Below are positions 21,601-31,410 of a DNA stretch of 64,000 nucleotides, piece by piece (positions within the stretch are counted from its first letter, which is position 1; each line of letters opens with the position of its first letter). The DNA comes from Rhynchopus sp. YZ270_cl-10 (lineage: Eukaryota > Euglenozoa > Diplonemea > Diplonemida > Diplonemidae). The notes beneath the pieces were generated by a model. It was given only the letters and a program-made list of their open reading frames with translations. It did not search any database and was not told where the DNA came from. The translations under genes were made by a program, and so were the position numbers. Location: positions 273,001 to 337,000 of the forward strand of contig OZ037903.1 of assembly GCA_964035575.1 (NCBI GenBank). Direction: 5' to 3'.

Positions 21601-22054
21601 AAGCCTTAATTCGGTTGCTTTGGACCAAAGGATAGAGCATTTCAGCATCCGCAGCGCGCAGTGCGCATACCACACCACGGAAGCCTCCCCAAGCATTGTT
21701 CCCACTATGCTTCCTCCGGGTGATAATCTGATGGCCAGTAGTACCGCGTTTTATCGAAACCTCGGGAGTCCATTCTTGAGTATACCGGCTCGTCTTTTTG
21801 AGGTCATAAGAAAGTTGTAGGACCTCCCCTTTGACCAGGGTTACCCCTTCTGTTCCTCGTGTCGAGCTGCCCCATACATCAATGACACCAAGGAAGGGGC
21901 TGCTTGCAGTGTTTGATCCCCCGGTGTAGCGGCCCCTGACGGATTCCCATATCTCTGGTGGGATGTCGATGGGTCCGCGAGCAGGGCAGTGTTGGGGTTG
22001 GGGCTGTGGACGTTCCTTTGTAGAGGGTGGGCGTGGTCGGGGTGGGGGTGGCAT
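18650..22054 (-). CDS. RAD5: Rad5/HLTF-type SNF2 helicase with RING finger
   Basis: An intronless 1,134-aa nuclear ATPase and likely ubiquitin E3 of DNA-damage tolerance. Residues about 120-180 resemble a HIRAN domain (GFRGVVCALRAADAEMLYPL), which in HLTF binds 3' DNA ends at stalled forks. Motif I is GGILADEMGLGKT (about 401-413). A long insert follows, with a basic PPKKRKR signal-like run, a hydrophobic VIDLI flanked by acid (candidate SUMO-interaction motif, about 475) and a D/E tract. Motif II is DEAH (about 640) and motif III SGTPLQNKL. A C3HC4 RING sits between the helicase lobes (CHIC, CTHRFCYPCIH, CPDC; about 897-937), the arrangement diagnostic of Rad5/HLTF/SHPRH proteins. The C-terminal lobe has VVFSQFTGMLD, LKAGGVGLNL and DRVHRVGQTKPV. 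It should poly-ubiquitylate PCNA, by analogy with yeast Rad5. Confidence 0.92.
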   Translation of the reverse strand: MPPPPRPRPPSTKERPQPQPQHCPARGPIDIPPEIWESVRGRYTGGSNTASSPFLGVIDVWGSSTRGTEGVTLVKGEVLQLSYDLKKTSRYTQEWTPEVSIKRGTTGHQIITRRKHSGNNAWGGFRGVVCALRAADAEMLYPLVQSNRIKAYVTSFETRAIRSLGDMVRFAVYICAADSITAPVSSAAYDVATTDEKAARKVFKRTTNTEYQTGPRSTPPPNAVRIAMRRLLRRLSSDFYSETPRGRRREVLGVPMPSGNGGEIHHLIVDDLSRSPEKLKIEFSTQKNVPEKETLIQPSSVMTTMHEHQLEALHWMHTCEEAVEERQKALPRLGGAADPLGSAPQDELLVWKPHRVQRLEWYAPPSQNPSEVLHWANTVYFNEWSAEVLQSLPPAPPPVKGGILADEMGLGKTLEILSLIAKDLDDETEAKTDNPPKKRKRVAPPTARIVRRKTDPVKVEPEVAINVDSDSDMTVIDLISSPERSSPRAAVHNIESEADGDDDDDATVIEESEETDEEEDDEFVSPPTSRTLIVAPVSVLTHWKEEAGKHLNASSFNLFTHYGSQRGNVNALKNASIVVTSYTVVSNEWMQVRKMEERSGTTMGTAVVPKLCPIRFGNEEDAVLEHPGLFGLVWDRVILDEAHFIREPTTKWSQACVALKAKKRWAVSGTPLQNKLTDLWALFRFLRVPVLSNYSVWTALIADPIEREDAPGNEETIECSVDADGLISPAATLKEISCKRLQATLASILLRREKSQIHLAGLPPRENIHTQLDFTATELPFYTTLNKVMLTRFKRLMDTGEVKRKRASVLEMLLRLRQACDHPYLVINGIAGGKNAESHMDGLYKHFIHELQKPDRGDSGVKKELAGLLTKCLRKPQKEATTNGSSESFEFLSGGICHICSEEIDSDDPAILPCTHRFCYPCIHSELTLRGICPDCDTPCNVGEIFRPFGGGARFLDVRTGWKSSSKIKRLLSDLSAMDHEDKAVVFSQFTGMLDVVEQALTESGWEFARLDGSMSMAKRDAAVEALRVRKTCRVFLVSLKAGGVGLNLCVANHCFLLDPWWNPAVESQALDRVHRVGQTKPVRCVRYTVKDSVEERLLTVQQRKLALTGAIFSDFDTSAAKLTDKDLMALFGI

Positions 22055-22114
22055 GGTTCTGTTGATGGGATTGGGGAGGGGGTGGGAGAAGGGAGAAGGG
22101 GGTTTTTAGATTAA

Positions 22115-23520
22115 CCCTTTAAGGACCAGAGGGGACATATATGTCCACGCAACCACCTAAATTGGCTTCCACTAGGACTTTTTGAAGATTTTTTTTTTAA
22201 ATGAGAAGATTTTGTGCGAAATCTTTCAAAAGACGCAAGATTCGATTTTTTTTGACGCTCTCATCCCCTCTCATCCACACCCGGCATTATCACATAATAG
22301 GGTATTTTGGGTCATTTTTGGGGAATAATGTACCATTCTGACGCGCTTGAGTCATCAGAGGATTCAAACTTTGGTGTACAGGGAACCATTTTGTACGGTC
22401 TTCAGAACGAAACTAAAATAATGGAAAATACCCGCGACTGGGCAAAGTAACACGCGTAGTTGCAGTTCCTGACCCTGAACTGGATGTGCCTCTTCTCCGT
22501 GTATTTATTGCATTTTGTCTTTTGAGGAACATTGTACAGAATGGTTATTTCCCTCCCTCCCGCCAAAGCCCGAGGGACCCTTGAGGGAGGTCAGGGCTCC
22601 CCGAGGGCCGAAGGCCCGAGGGAAGCCCTGACCTCCCGAAAGGAGTCCCGAGGGCCAAGGGAGGGTGGGATGTAACTTTGTGCCCCGATCCGTGGCTTTT
22701 TGTGCCCGACTGTCGTTTTTCATTTTTTGCCTGTAAAAACCCTGTATAAGGGGTGCAGCATGGGGGCACATGGTGCCCCACACATGGCTCTTGCACGCCA
22801 AATTGCCCTCAAATTTCCCGGAATGCCACGCATGGGGCAATCTAGACCGTTTTTGGACCGATTTTCGCGACCAAAAAATTTTTTTCGGAGGGTCCCTTCG
22901 AAATTTCGGCGGGAGGGTACGGAAAGCCACAGGGAGGGGTACAAAATCTATATCAACACGGTCAAGGTACAGAGACACTGGCAGGAGGGTGTTGGTCGAC
23001 AACTTCTTCTTGCTTGGGAAACAGGCGTCTGAAAACAGATTACATGTGCGTGGGATGCGGCGTTCACCTTTGTTCAGCACCATGCCAAGTTGGCCAAAAG
23101 TCCCAAAAGCCCCAACTTTTGTACTGTCCAACCTCTGTACAATTACGGTATATGTAGTTGGTTGGTACCTTCTCTCCATGCAGTGAGACATTATCTACTA
23201 GGACTTTTTGATCGATTTTTTTTTCTTTTGAAAGATTTTGAACCGATCTTTCAAATAAAGCCATTTTCGAAAACCGAAAAAACAGGTGCGCAGCCGGAAT
23301 AATTTTTTTCTTCAAAATTTTCAGAAAAAAATATCAGCTCTCCTCAATTTTCCATTTTCCATTTTTCTCATTTTATTTCGATTTCTGCTCCATTTGAAAG
23401 ATCTGCTCAAAATCTTTCAATTGCGGCCAGGTACGATCAAAAATATGCATCAGATCACATTTTACCTACGGGAGAGAAGATCCTAGCAAATCGAAAAAAT
23501 CGGTCGTGGTCCGTAAAGGG
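22115..23520. mobile_element. piggyBac-like non-autonomous element, TTAA target sites
   Basis: A 1,406-bp element flanked by TTAA on both sides (22111-22114 and 23521-23524). The ends are CCCTTTAAGGACC on the left and GGTCCGTAAAGGG on the right, a 13-bp inverted repeat with one mismatch. TTAA duplication with CCCTTT ends is the piggyBac signature. Subterminal direct repeats begin actaggactttttga at about 22169 and 23198. The middle has a GC-rich stem (GGGAGGTCAGGGCT paired with AGCCCTGACCTCCC, 22585-22637). No transposase frame is visible, so it would need a transposase from elsewhere. Confidence 0.82.
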
Positions 23521-25135
23521 TTAATAAATAATTTTTTACAGCTGAATGAAAGCACAATAACCCTGCGGCCAACAACAGAAACAAAAAGGCACTCCGTATC
23601 CAAAAACAGGAGAAAATTCTAGGGATGGGATATGGGAGAGGGAGTGATGAGCATAGCAGAGTGCACTCCAATTGAAGAGGATTTCCTCGAGAATTGAAAA
23701 GCGGTTGCCCAGGGGTGGTGCAGTAAAAGGTGGGTTCAGCTTTTTTTTGTTGTAGGGGGGTTTTTTTCTGTTTCGAGGAGACAGGCCGGAATGCTAGAGA
23801 GCCCAGGAGAGCAAAGTCTTCTCTTGTTATTTTGGGGAGGGGTGCGGTGTGCTAGAATAGGGGAGAAAAGGAAATATTCATGAGATGAAAAAAGCAAGCC
23901 TCTCGTTGCTTAGTCATCTTTGATCACAATCGTTTAAAAAAAGGTGTCAAAAAGGTGTCAAAACGTGCAAAATGCCTGCAGAAATCGAGCTTTCTTTCTT
24001 CCGTGTGTTTGTATTCTTCTTTTTTGTCTTGCTTGATGCACAGATGAACAGTGGGACAGCATAATAAGTATCACCTGTACTCTCCAGATCTGCGCTGTCT
24101 TTCTTTGGCATTGCGCCGAAAGCTGGAAGCGCTTTGCGATGTGGGGAGCGACATCTTTGCAAAACCAACACAGAATAAAAAGAAAGTTATTCAACAGACA
24201 AAACAGACATGGCCAAATGCAAGAAATGGCATGTGTGGAAACTAGGTCCAAAAAGGCCTAACAATCAACGCGAAAGAGCTAACTCCACTTCAAATACCCA
24301 CAGCCCTATGCAGTCCCTTAGCTATGGGTATGTGCGGATACGAAAACAATTTTTAACAAATGTATCACCTAAAATCAGTCATTTTGACGGAACACTGCTT
24401 TGGGCGTGGATATTTGAATGGGTGGGGATGGGGACAAATCAAAGCATATGAATTTGCTATGGTACATGAAGTGTAGAGTGCAAAAACGCCTCTGGGACGC
24501 AGGCACGTACCCTCTTACAAAGAAAACTTCGTAAGAGGGCACGTGCCTCATATGTTTTTGCAAACACCATTCTTTCTTTCTTTCGAACACGCGAGAGTAT
24601 CGTCTGAGGGAAAACACGGCAAAATGCAAGAAACAGTGCGCATGGAACAACAAAAGATGTATAAAAAAAAATGAAGAGAAAGCTTGCACAATTCCTGCAT
24701 CTCGAGGAAAAAAGAGAAAAGTGGGTTATGTTACCCTGAAGAGAGGTTGGCTTCCCTTGTTGGGTTGCCGTTTGAAAAACAAGGAAGACAGAAAGGTAGG
24801 TGAGATTACCATGTACGCACACCAGACCACGTTGCACAAGAGCTGTGGGGTCGGGGGAAAACGTTGAACCTTAATAAGGGGGATAGAAAATATAAAGGCA
24901 AGTCCAGTGTTTTCAAAGTATCAAAAGTATCAAACCATTCAGTGTATAAGCCCAGACAGATTTGTCAACTGATCAGTAATAACTTCACTCAAATAAGAAG
25001 AAGAGGAACACCCCTGCTCCCGAAGAATAGAAGATAAACCTCGATGAAAGTTGAAAAATGAATTGAGAAGAGTTACCAAAAATCAGAATTTTATTGACAT
25101 CACTCTCACGGGTTTTCGGATTGTATTTAGGGTGT
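23521..25135. other. Repeat-rich intergenic before the first 2OG oxygenase gene
   Basis: It contains an HP1 copy at 23883-23930 (arms AAGCAAGC and GTTGCTTAG), a family A motif at 24481-24500, and directly after it a long perfect-looking hairpin at 24502-24547. From about 24560 onward the sequence is the 3' flank of the duplicated unit shared with 29807-30382. No gene is seen. Confidence 0.55.
24502..24547. repeat. Long hairpin following a family A motif
   Basis: The arms GGCACGT-A-CCCTCTTAC (24502-24518) and GTAAGAGGG-C-ACGTGCC (24531-24547) pair at 16 of 17 positions around a 12-base loop. It follows gcctctgggacgcagg directly. A terminator, processing signal or small-RNA precursor is possible; nothing in the sequence decides between them. 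Confidence 0.6.
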
Positions 25136-25885
25136 TTACAAGTACATCGCCTCTGTGCGGATGGTGTACTTGATGCCTCCTGTTCGCAGCGGCTGGCCCT
25201 CATGCATGAGGTTCTGTGTGAAGCAGAGGACAGACCCTGCACGCGGTGTGACGACCTTCCCATCACGCGTGAAGGCTGTGCCACCACCGTCAACAGCAGC
25301 GTCGGGGATGTCGTTCAGGTAGATCTGCAGTGTGTAGCGTGATGAGGCCTTTGTCACGGGGTGTTTGAAGCAGGCATCACAGTGCTCCTCAAACCTGTTG
25401 TCTGGGTGGTGGTAACACAGGATACGCATTCGCTCGTTCACACCCTGCAGGCGAGCCTCCGGCAGGTGCGGCCTGACCCTGTTCAGCAGGAGCTCAGCAA
25501 AGAGTGGTGAGTCCACAATGCAACGCAGCCCACTACGGTAGTCGGGCATGTATTGCGCACGTCCACCGCCAATGTTCACAAGTGCTGGTATGTAGTTCTT
25601 CTTGTTGGCCGCAGCAATCACCTCGTCGCACTCAGCCTGGGTGAGCACGTTGTGCAGAACAAAGGCGTCGGTCAGGCGGTCGTACTTATTGATCAGCTCC
25701 TCCTTCGCCACCTTCCCCTCACGTGAGTCTGCAACGTTCTCTGGAGACAGCATCTCCAGCTCCCACCCAACGTCAGTACGGTCAACGTTGTCACTGTCAT
25801 AGAACAGCTGCGAGTCCTCCCAGTCATGCTCCTGCGACACGGGCTCTGCCACAGTGCACCATTCAGGGCGGACAGGTGTGCTCAT
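25136..25885 (-). CDS. 2OG-Fe(II) oxygenase, prolyl 4-hydroxylase-like, copy 1
   Basis: An intronless 249-aa protein starting at MSTPVRPEWC. It belongs to the P4H-like Fe(II)/2-oxoglutarate dioxygenases, which hydroxylate a protein or small-molecule substrate. The metal triad is visible: H168-C-D170 (FEEHCDACF) and H228 (LMHEGQPL). K239 in GGIKYTIRTE is the likely 2OG-binding lysine. Between them lies the beta-strand motif YTLQIYLND and the GGGTAFTRDG turn typical of P4H. There is no signal peptide, so it is probably cytosolic or nuclear. The family D hairpin repeat lies 120-220 bases upstream. Near-identical copies lie at 30383 and 32501. The substrate is unknown. Confidence 0.88.
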   Translation of the reverse strand: MSTPVRPEWCTVAEPVSQEHDWEDSQLFYDSDNVDRTDVGWELEMLSPENVADSREGKVAKEELINKYDRLTDAFVLHNVLTQAECDEVIAAANKKNYIPALVNIGGGRAQYMPDYRSGLRCIVDSPLFAELLLNRVRPHLPEARLQGVNERMRILCYHHPDNRFEEHCDACFKHPVTKASSRYTLQIYLNDIPDAAVDGGGTAFTRDGKVVTPRAGSVLCFTQNLMHEGQPLRTGGIKYTIRTEAMYL

Positions 25886-26004
25886 TGTGTCTGTCTGTTT
25901 GTGTGTTGCCTGTGAATATGAATGTGGGAGGTGGTGCATTTTCTCTACTCTTCGTACACGACGGTTGCAACAGTGGTGATGGGAAAAGAAGAAAGTTGAA
26001 AGGC

Positions 26005-26138
26005 AAACACCTCTGTGGGCACTTCCTATTGGGGGTCGCGGGATATGTGTTTCTAGACTCCAACCTTAACACTTTACACCTGCGGGTAGTAACGGTGTAA
26101 AGCTGACTCGGGTGTCATGATGAATGGACCGAAAGGGA
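26005..26138 (+). repeat. Family D hairpin repeat, upstream of oxygenase copy 1
   Basis: It begins with a family A-like head (aacacctctgtgggcacttc), then gggggtcgcgggatatgtgt and the stem CTTTACACC / GGTGTAAAG (26072-26102) around a 13-base loop. It ends gctgactcgggtgtcatgat. Other copies are at 29175-29311, 29310-29382, 31272-31390 and 31406-31480, with a fragment at 29453-29478. Confidence 0.75.
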
Positions 26139-26418
26139 TATCATATACTATAGAATGCATTGAGGGTACTTTTAGGATGGCCAAATTTTGAGGATATAAT
26201 TTTCCGGGTTTTTTAGGATCCATTGTGAACGGCAAGAGGGCGGGCGGGGAGGGGTGGGTGGGGATCTTTGATTCGCTGAGGTCTTTTTTTTTGCTGCTTT
26301 TGGTGCAAAAACGAGTATAAAAAATGGGGGAGAGAGAACCAATCACAAACGCACCACCGTTTGCGCCCAGTAGGTGTGCAGCTTCCAGCTTTATAAAAAA
26401 AAAAATAGAAATGCTGAG

Positions 26419-26489
26419 AAGATGAACCTAAGCCTCCCTGCTTGGTCACCTTGAGCACAATTTGTTATCCCACAGCATCAGCTGTGCGG
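26419..26489 (+). repeat. HP1+HP2 repeat copy
   Basis: The HP1 arms CCTAAGC and GCTTGGT are flanked by agatga and tcacctt. Downstream, CACAGC-atca-GCTGTG forms HP2. Spacing and order match 18242-18309. Confidence 0.7.
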
Positions 26490-27270
26490 AAAAAAGATGA
26501 AAGAAAGATCACCAACTAAAAACAGCACTGTTGGCCGACTGCTGACGCAGCAGCAGATCTTTCATTTCTCTTTGAAGTAAGACGCTTTTTCGTGCATTTT
26601 TTCGGCGGCATCTGTCTTAGTTCGTCACACAGTGCAGCTAACACCTTATGCGTGCACATCTATTGCCATTCGTTCGTTCGGCTGTGATGAACACAAGAAG
26701 GGCACCTCGTCACGGAGACACGTGTTCAAAAGATCAAAGAAGGTCACCCATCGTCTTCCCGAAAAGACTCGCTGTATCTGCTGCGTCTGCCATTTCTCCC
26801 TCGGGAGTGCCGTTCACCTCCTTTGTTCATCTCTTCACACATAGTTTTCACAGCCGCAAGCATTTCAGCGGTGGCTACATTATGGAAACGGTATTCTCTT
26901 TAGTGAAGAGGATTCCACAAAATTTTCTTGCGACGAATTTTTATTATTATCTTACTTACCGTACTTTCCCTTTGATGCTGTATGCTAGGAAGCACAACGA
27001 CACATATTCTGTCCCACATACCGTAACAAAATTACGCATACTTACCATACCTAATAACAAAACGAAACAAACCTTTTTAGAAATATGACACACTAAACTA
27101 CCCATCTTCAAGCGTTCACTTTAATGAAAACAGAGGGTACTTAACATAAGAAGCCTGAGTAACCTTTACAACATCCTCACATCGTGGCTGCGCACAACTT
27201 TGCAGACCGGTAATAAAACGTAAAGTTCTTGCTTGCTCGATTCCCCTGTGTTTCTGAACACATGCACAGG

Positions 27271-29082
27271 TCAAATTAGAAGCAGAGAAGCAACAGCAAG
27301 GGGAAGCTTTGCCTTTCCAGTTCCAACTCGAGCAGACGCAGCTCTCTTTTTCCCTGCCAACTTCTTTGGTGCCCCAGACCCGCCGCTCTGCTTCTCGCGC
27401 AACCACAACGGTGCGAAGAAGTGGAAGTAGTCCTCAAAGTTTCCTGCGTGCACTACACCGATGTTACAATCTTTGAGAAACTCATCCTTGGCGAACCACT
27501 TGGCCCACTTCGCACAGGGAACGGTGTCGGTGGTGAAGAACAACATAACCATGTCGTCGCCATATGTCTCACGCTTTATCAGATTGACAACGGCACGCTG
27601 TGTCACCGGGAAAGGTATATCGGTGTAGTTTTTTAAGTACTCACTTGTAGGACCCAGTAGCAAATGGATATCCTGCAAATATTTTGTTCTTGGGTCCGGG
27701 AATATCAGGGTATACATCTTCTTTCTTTCCTTATTTTCGGGCCAATCTATTAGGTTGGGTGTCAGATGGATGTTCTGGAACTCCATTTCGTGCATTCCCT
27801 TACACTCAGTCAGCCACGTTACACCTTTGTGCAGGTCCGCCAGCTCCACACATTTTGATTTGACGTGCAGCTGGGAGAGGGTACGCCGATACCACATCAG
27901 GAACGACTTGAAGGCACTGCCATGCAACGTACCATGAAAGTCGTACTCCGAGAGCAGGCTTCCACTCTGCCTGGTGTTGGCAAGAGCCCAGATGAGCGAG
28001 ATGTGGAGATGTGCCTGACCCCCAGGTGTCTTGCAAAGCACCATGAGGCCGTCCGAGAGGTACCCTGCGAGCTCGTGGTCTTCATCCACAGGCAGCCTGA
28101 GCAGCGCATACTTGAGCAGCTTCTTTTGGTCTTCCTTTGAGACAACGAGCGAAGGACACGCTTCCACGAGCTCATCACATACACTGCTGAGCACCTCGCT
28201 TTCCGTCTTCTCAGGGTGCTTGCCACGTTCCTGGCAGAGCACCTCAACCGCACGTCCATGCCCCTTCACAAAGGCGAACAAACGGTCAGACACCTCCACA
28301 CCACAAAGAGGCTTTGCGGTGATACTGGGGACGGGAAGGAACTCTTGCTGCACGCTCGATTCCTTTAACGCCTCCACAGCCGACTTCCGTGCATTCAGCG
28401 TGCATACGGGGAAGACAAAGTAGGAAGATGAACGCTGCAGGGTCTGAAGTTTATCCCTCAGGAACTGACACAGCGGATCATCCGTTCCTGGGGCCAGTTC
28501 ATGCAATGCCATGTTGTGAACGCCGTCGAGCATCAGCAGGCACACCACATCTTTGTTGTCTTTGTGCTCTACACTTTGGGATCTGCAGAGACCGCTCACA
28601 AGCTCATCGAACGAGAAGGTGGTCCTGTGTCGCTCGATCCACTGTGGGAAGTTCTCCTCAACACACAGCAGATGATGACAAATGCGATTGATCACAGCAC
28701 GCATATCTGCCTGCTCTGTGCTCTTGCTGTACGCGGTTCTGTCCCCAAAGGACACGTTGAAGACAAACACCTTCTTGTTCTTTGTTACAGACTCCAATAG
28801 GTGCGGCACCGTCATCAGAGCACGAGACTTGCCCATGCCCAGCCCTGCGCAGAGTAGTGTCTGAGACACATTCGTCTCGTCTCTCTCATCGGCATCATAC
28901 TTGTCCTTGCTGTCCCTGAAGACTCTGCACAACTCCTTCTGCAGTTCATCAGGATTCTGGTACGTCCACGACATGCCGGAACTTTCAGCGAGCGCGTACG
29001 GTCGCGATAGACGACTAGCCAGGCCCTGTGTCCGCAAGATGTCATCCAGGGTGATCTCTTGCATACTGCCATGTCCAGCCAT
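27271..29082 (-). CDS. P-loop NTPase, Crinkler/RHS-like (tentative)
   Basis: An intronless 603-aa protein from MAGHGSMQEI. The frame is open 37 codons further but through a family D repeat, so the inner ATG is preferred. Walker A is AGLGMGKS (about 79-86) and a Walker B-like strand is CLLMLD (about 181-186). A helical region follows, and a DFHGTLHGSAFKSFLMWYRR segment (about 400-420) recalls the HGSxFE block of Crinkler and trypanosome RHS-type NTPases. The last 60 residues, after YFHFFAPLWLREKQSGG, are basic (KKLAGKKRAASAR), suggesting nucleic-acid contact or nuclear targeting. Such proteins are often multicopy and carry a variable C-terminal effector domain; I cannot name one here. It sits between two copies of the oxygenase unit. 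The NTPase call is firm; the family name is an inference. Confidence 0.65.
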   Translation of the reverse strand: MAGHGSMQEITLDDILRTQGLASRLSRPYALAESSGMSWTYQNPDELQKELCRVFRDSKDKYDADERDETNVSQTLLCAGLGMGKSRALMTVPHLLESVTKNKKVFVFNVSFGDRTAYSKSTEQADMRAVINRICHHLLCVEENFPQWIERHRTTFSFDELVSGLCRSQSVEHKDNKDVVCLLMLDGVHNMALHELAPGTDDPLCQFLRDKLQTLQRSSSYFVFPVCTLNARKSAVEALKESSVQQEFLPVPSITAKPLCGVEVSDRLFAFVKGHGRAVEVLCQERGKHPEKTESEVLSSVCDELVEACPSLVVSKEDQKKLLKYALLRLPVDEDHELAGYLSDGLMVLCKTPGGQAHLHISLIWALANTRQSGSLLSEYDFHGTLHGSAFKSFLMWYRRTLSQLHVKSKCVELADLHKGVTWLTECKGMHEMEFQNIHLTPNLIDWPENKERKKMYTLIFPDPRTKYLQDIHLLLGPTSEYLKNYTDIPFPVTQRAVVNLIKRETYGDDMVMLFFTTDTVPCAKWAKWFAKDEFLKDCNIGVVHAGNFEDYFHFFAPLWLREKQSGGSGAPKKLAGKKRAASARVGTGKAKLPLAVASLLLI

Positions 29083-30382
29083 ACCTAAGAGGGTGGGGGG
29101 CTTGTGTGTGTCTGTAGATGTTAGGGTGGTGGTAGGGGGTGCTGGAGTAAGGGAAGAAGGGAATGTTGACAGTGCAAACACCTCTGTGGGCACTTCCTAT
29201 TGGGGGTCGCGGGATATGTGTTTCTAGACTCCAACCTTAACACTTTACACCTGCGGGAAGTAACGGTGTAAAGCTGACTCGGGTGTCATGATGAATGGAC
29301 CGAAAGGGATGTGTTTCTAGACTCCAACCTTAACACTTTGCACCTGCGGGTAGTAACGGTGTAAAGCTGACTCGGGTGTCCTGCTGAAAGTAACGGAAAG
29401 GGATGTGTTTCTTTTACAGAAGCTGAAGTACGGCACGGGTTTAAGACGAGATGTGCAAAGCTGACTCGGGTGTCATCACATTGTTTAATCTGCCTGACTG
29501 CATTGCTCATATATGAGTCAAACTCTTACCACACTTCATTGTATCACCCATCGCAGTGTTAGCCGACCTGGAGCGCGACCTCAGGCACATCAACAGTGTG
29601 CATATGGTATTACCTTTACAACTACACACACAAGATACAATAGATAACCTTTTTTCTCGGTACTTTTTCGTCTCTGTTTGTGACGACACATTCCCAGGCT
29701 AGATGCGGGATTTGCAAGAAATAAAAAGCCCTCTCGTGGCGGTAACAGAACAATACATAATATTGGAAGACGAATGACTGTTCTCACTGTCACCACAGGT
29801 GCTTTTGCAAACAGAATTCTTTCTTTCTTTTCGAACACACGAAAGTATCGCCTGAGGGAAAACACGGCAAAATGCAAGAAACGGTACGCATGGAACAAAA
29901 GATGTCAAAAAAAAAAAAAAATGAAGAGAAAGCTTGCACAATGCCTGCCTCTCGTCGCATACAAGAGGAAAAAAGAGAAAAATGGGTTATGTTACCCTGA
30001 AGAGAGGTCGGCTTCCCTTGTTGGGTTGCCGTTTGAAAAACAAGGAAGACAGCTAGGTAGGTGAGATTACCCTGTACACACCAGACCACAAGAGCTGTGG
30101 GGTCAGGGGAAAACGTTGAGCCTTAATAAGGGGATAGAACATATAAAGGCAAGTCCAGTGTTTTCAAAGTATCAAAAGTATCAAACCATTCAGTGTATAA
30201 AGTCCAGACAGATTCGTCAACTCATCATTAATAACTTCACTCAAATAAGAAGAAGAGGAACACCCCTGCTCCCGAAGAATGGAGAACATATGAACCTCGA
30301 TGAAAGTTGAAAAATGAATTGAGAAGAGTTACCAAAAATCAGACGTTTATTGACATCACTCTCTCGGGTTTTCGGATTGCAT
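29083..30382. other. Repeat-packed intergenic between NTPase and oxygenase copy 2
   Basis: Two family D hairpin copies in tandem (29175-29311, 29310-29382) and a fragment (29453-29478) are followed by a roughly 230-bp block (29483-29715) repeated at 31478-31682. From 29807 the second copy of the oxygenase unit begins. A partial DR-B core (aaaaagccctctcgtgg) lies at 29725-29741. No gene is seen. Confidence 0.6.
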
Positions 30383-31410
30383 TTACAAGTACATCGCCTC
30401 TGTGCGGATGGTGTACTTGATGCCTCCTGTACGCAGCGGCTGGCCCTCATGCATGAGGTTCTGTGTGAAGCAGAGGACAGACCCTGCACGCGGTGTGACG
30501 ACCTTCCCATCACGCGTGAAGGCTGTGCCACCACCGTCAACAGCAGCGTCGGGGATGTCGTTCAGGTAGATCTGCAGTGTGTAGCGTGATGAGGCCTTTG
30601 TCACGGGGTGTGTGAAGCAGCCGTCACAGTGCTCCTCAAACCTGTTGTCTGGGTGGTGGTAGCACAGAATGCGCATCCGCTCGTTCACACCCTGCAGGCG
30701 AGCACTCCCCAGGTACGGGCCACCGTCCGGCAGGTGCGGCCTGACCCTGTTCAGCAGGAGCTCTGCAAAGAGTGGTGAGTCCACAATGCAACGCAGCCCA
30801 CTGCGGTAGTCAGGAATGTACTGCTGCCTTCCACGACCAATGTTCACAAGTGCCGGTATGTAGTTCTTCTTGTTGGCCGCAGCAATCACCTCGTCGCACT
30901 CAGCCTGGGTGAGCACGTTGTGCAGAACGAAGGCGTCGGTCAGGCGGTCGTACTTATTGATCAGCTCCTCCTTCGCCACCTTCCCCTCACGTGAGTCTGC
31001 AACGTTCTCTGGCGACAGCATCTCCAGCTCCCACCCAACGTCAGTACGGTCAACGTTGTCGCTGTCAAAGAACAGCTGCGATTCTTCCCAATCCTGCTCC
31101 TGCGACACGGGCTCTGCCACAGTGCACCATTCAGGGCGGACAGGTGTGCTCATTGTGTCTGTCTGTTTGTGTGTTGCCTGTGAATATGAATGTGGGAGGT
31201 GGTGCATTTTCTCTACTCTTCGTACACGACGGTTGCAACAGTGGTGATGGGAAAAGAAGAAAGTTGAAAGGCAAACACCTCTGTGGGCACTTCCTATTGG
31301 GGGTCGCGGGATATGTGTTTCTAGACTCCAACCTTAACACTTTGCACCTGCGGGTAGTGACGGTGCAAAGCTGACTCGGGTGTCATGATGAATGGAACGG
31401 AAAGGGATGT
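29807..31410. repeat. Segmental duplication, copy 2 (2OG oxygenase unit)
   Basis: Partner of 24560-26138, in the same orientation and displaced by about 5.25 kb. The copies flank the NTPase gene. Confidence 0.8.
30383..31153 (-). CDS. 2OG-Fe(II) oxygenase, prolyl 4-hydroxylase-like, copy 2
   Basis: An intronless 256-aa protein, nearly identical to the copy at 25136. It differs by a seven-residue insertion (around SARLQGVNER, giving PDGGPYLGSARLQ) and a few substitutions (GRGRQQYIP for GGGRAQYMP; HCDGCFTHP for HCDACFKHP). All metal and 2OG ligands are kept: HCD, LMHEG and GIKYTIR. Changes cluster in the loop before the HxD motif, which in P4H proteins shapes substrate entry, so copies may differ in substrate. 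It shares the upstream family D hairpin with copy 1. Confidence 0.88.
   Translation of the reverse strand: MSTPVRPEWCTVAEPVSQEQDWEESQLFFDSDNVDRTDVGWELEMLSPENVADSREGKVAKEELINKYDRLTDAFVLHNVLTQAECDEVIAAANKKNYIPALVNIGRGRQQYIPDYRSGLRCIVDSPLFAELLLNRVRPHLPDGGPYLGSARLQGVNERMRILCYHHPDNRFEEHCDGCFTHPVTKASSRYTLQIYLNDIPDAAVDGGGTAFTRDGKVVTPRAGSVLCFTQNLMHEGQPLRTGGIKYTIRTEAMYL

Larger units (their letters stand above)
24560..26138. repeat. Segmental duplication, copy 1 (2OG oxygenase unit)
   Basis: About 1.55 kb, highly similar to 29807-31410, including the 3' flank, the whole oxygenase gene and about 250 bp of 5' flank with the family D hairpin. Differences include small indels (for example a few codons in the gene and bases in the A-run near 24665). 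Confidence 0.8.
25886..27270. other. Intergenic with family D and HP1 repeats, no gene called
   Basis: The left part is the 5' flank of the oxygenase unit. An HP1+HP2 copy lies at 26419-26489 (HP2 arms CACAGC/GCTGTG, loop ATCA). A plus-strand 146-aa frame at 26648-27088 has no recognisable motif and opposes the universal gene direction, so it is not called. Confidence 0.5.

Noticed and set aside
26648-27088. 146-aa plus-strand frame
   Set aside because: Overlapping frames, no motif, opposite to all genes.
29083-29193. 37-codon N-terminal extension of the NTPase
   Set aside because: It reads through a family D repeat that is non-coding at its other sites; the inner ATG is preferred.
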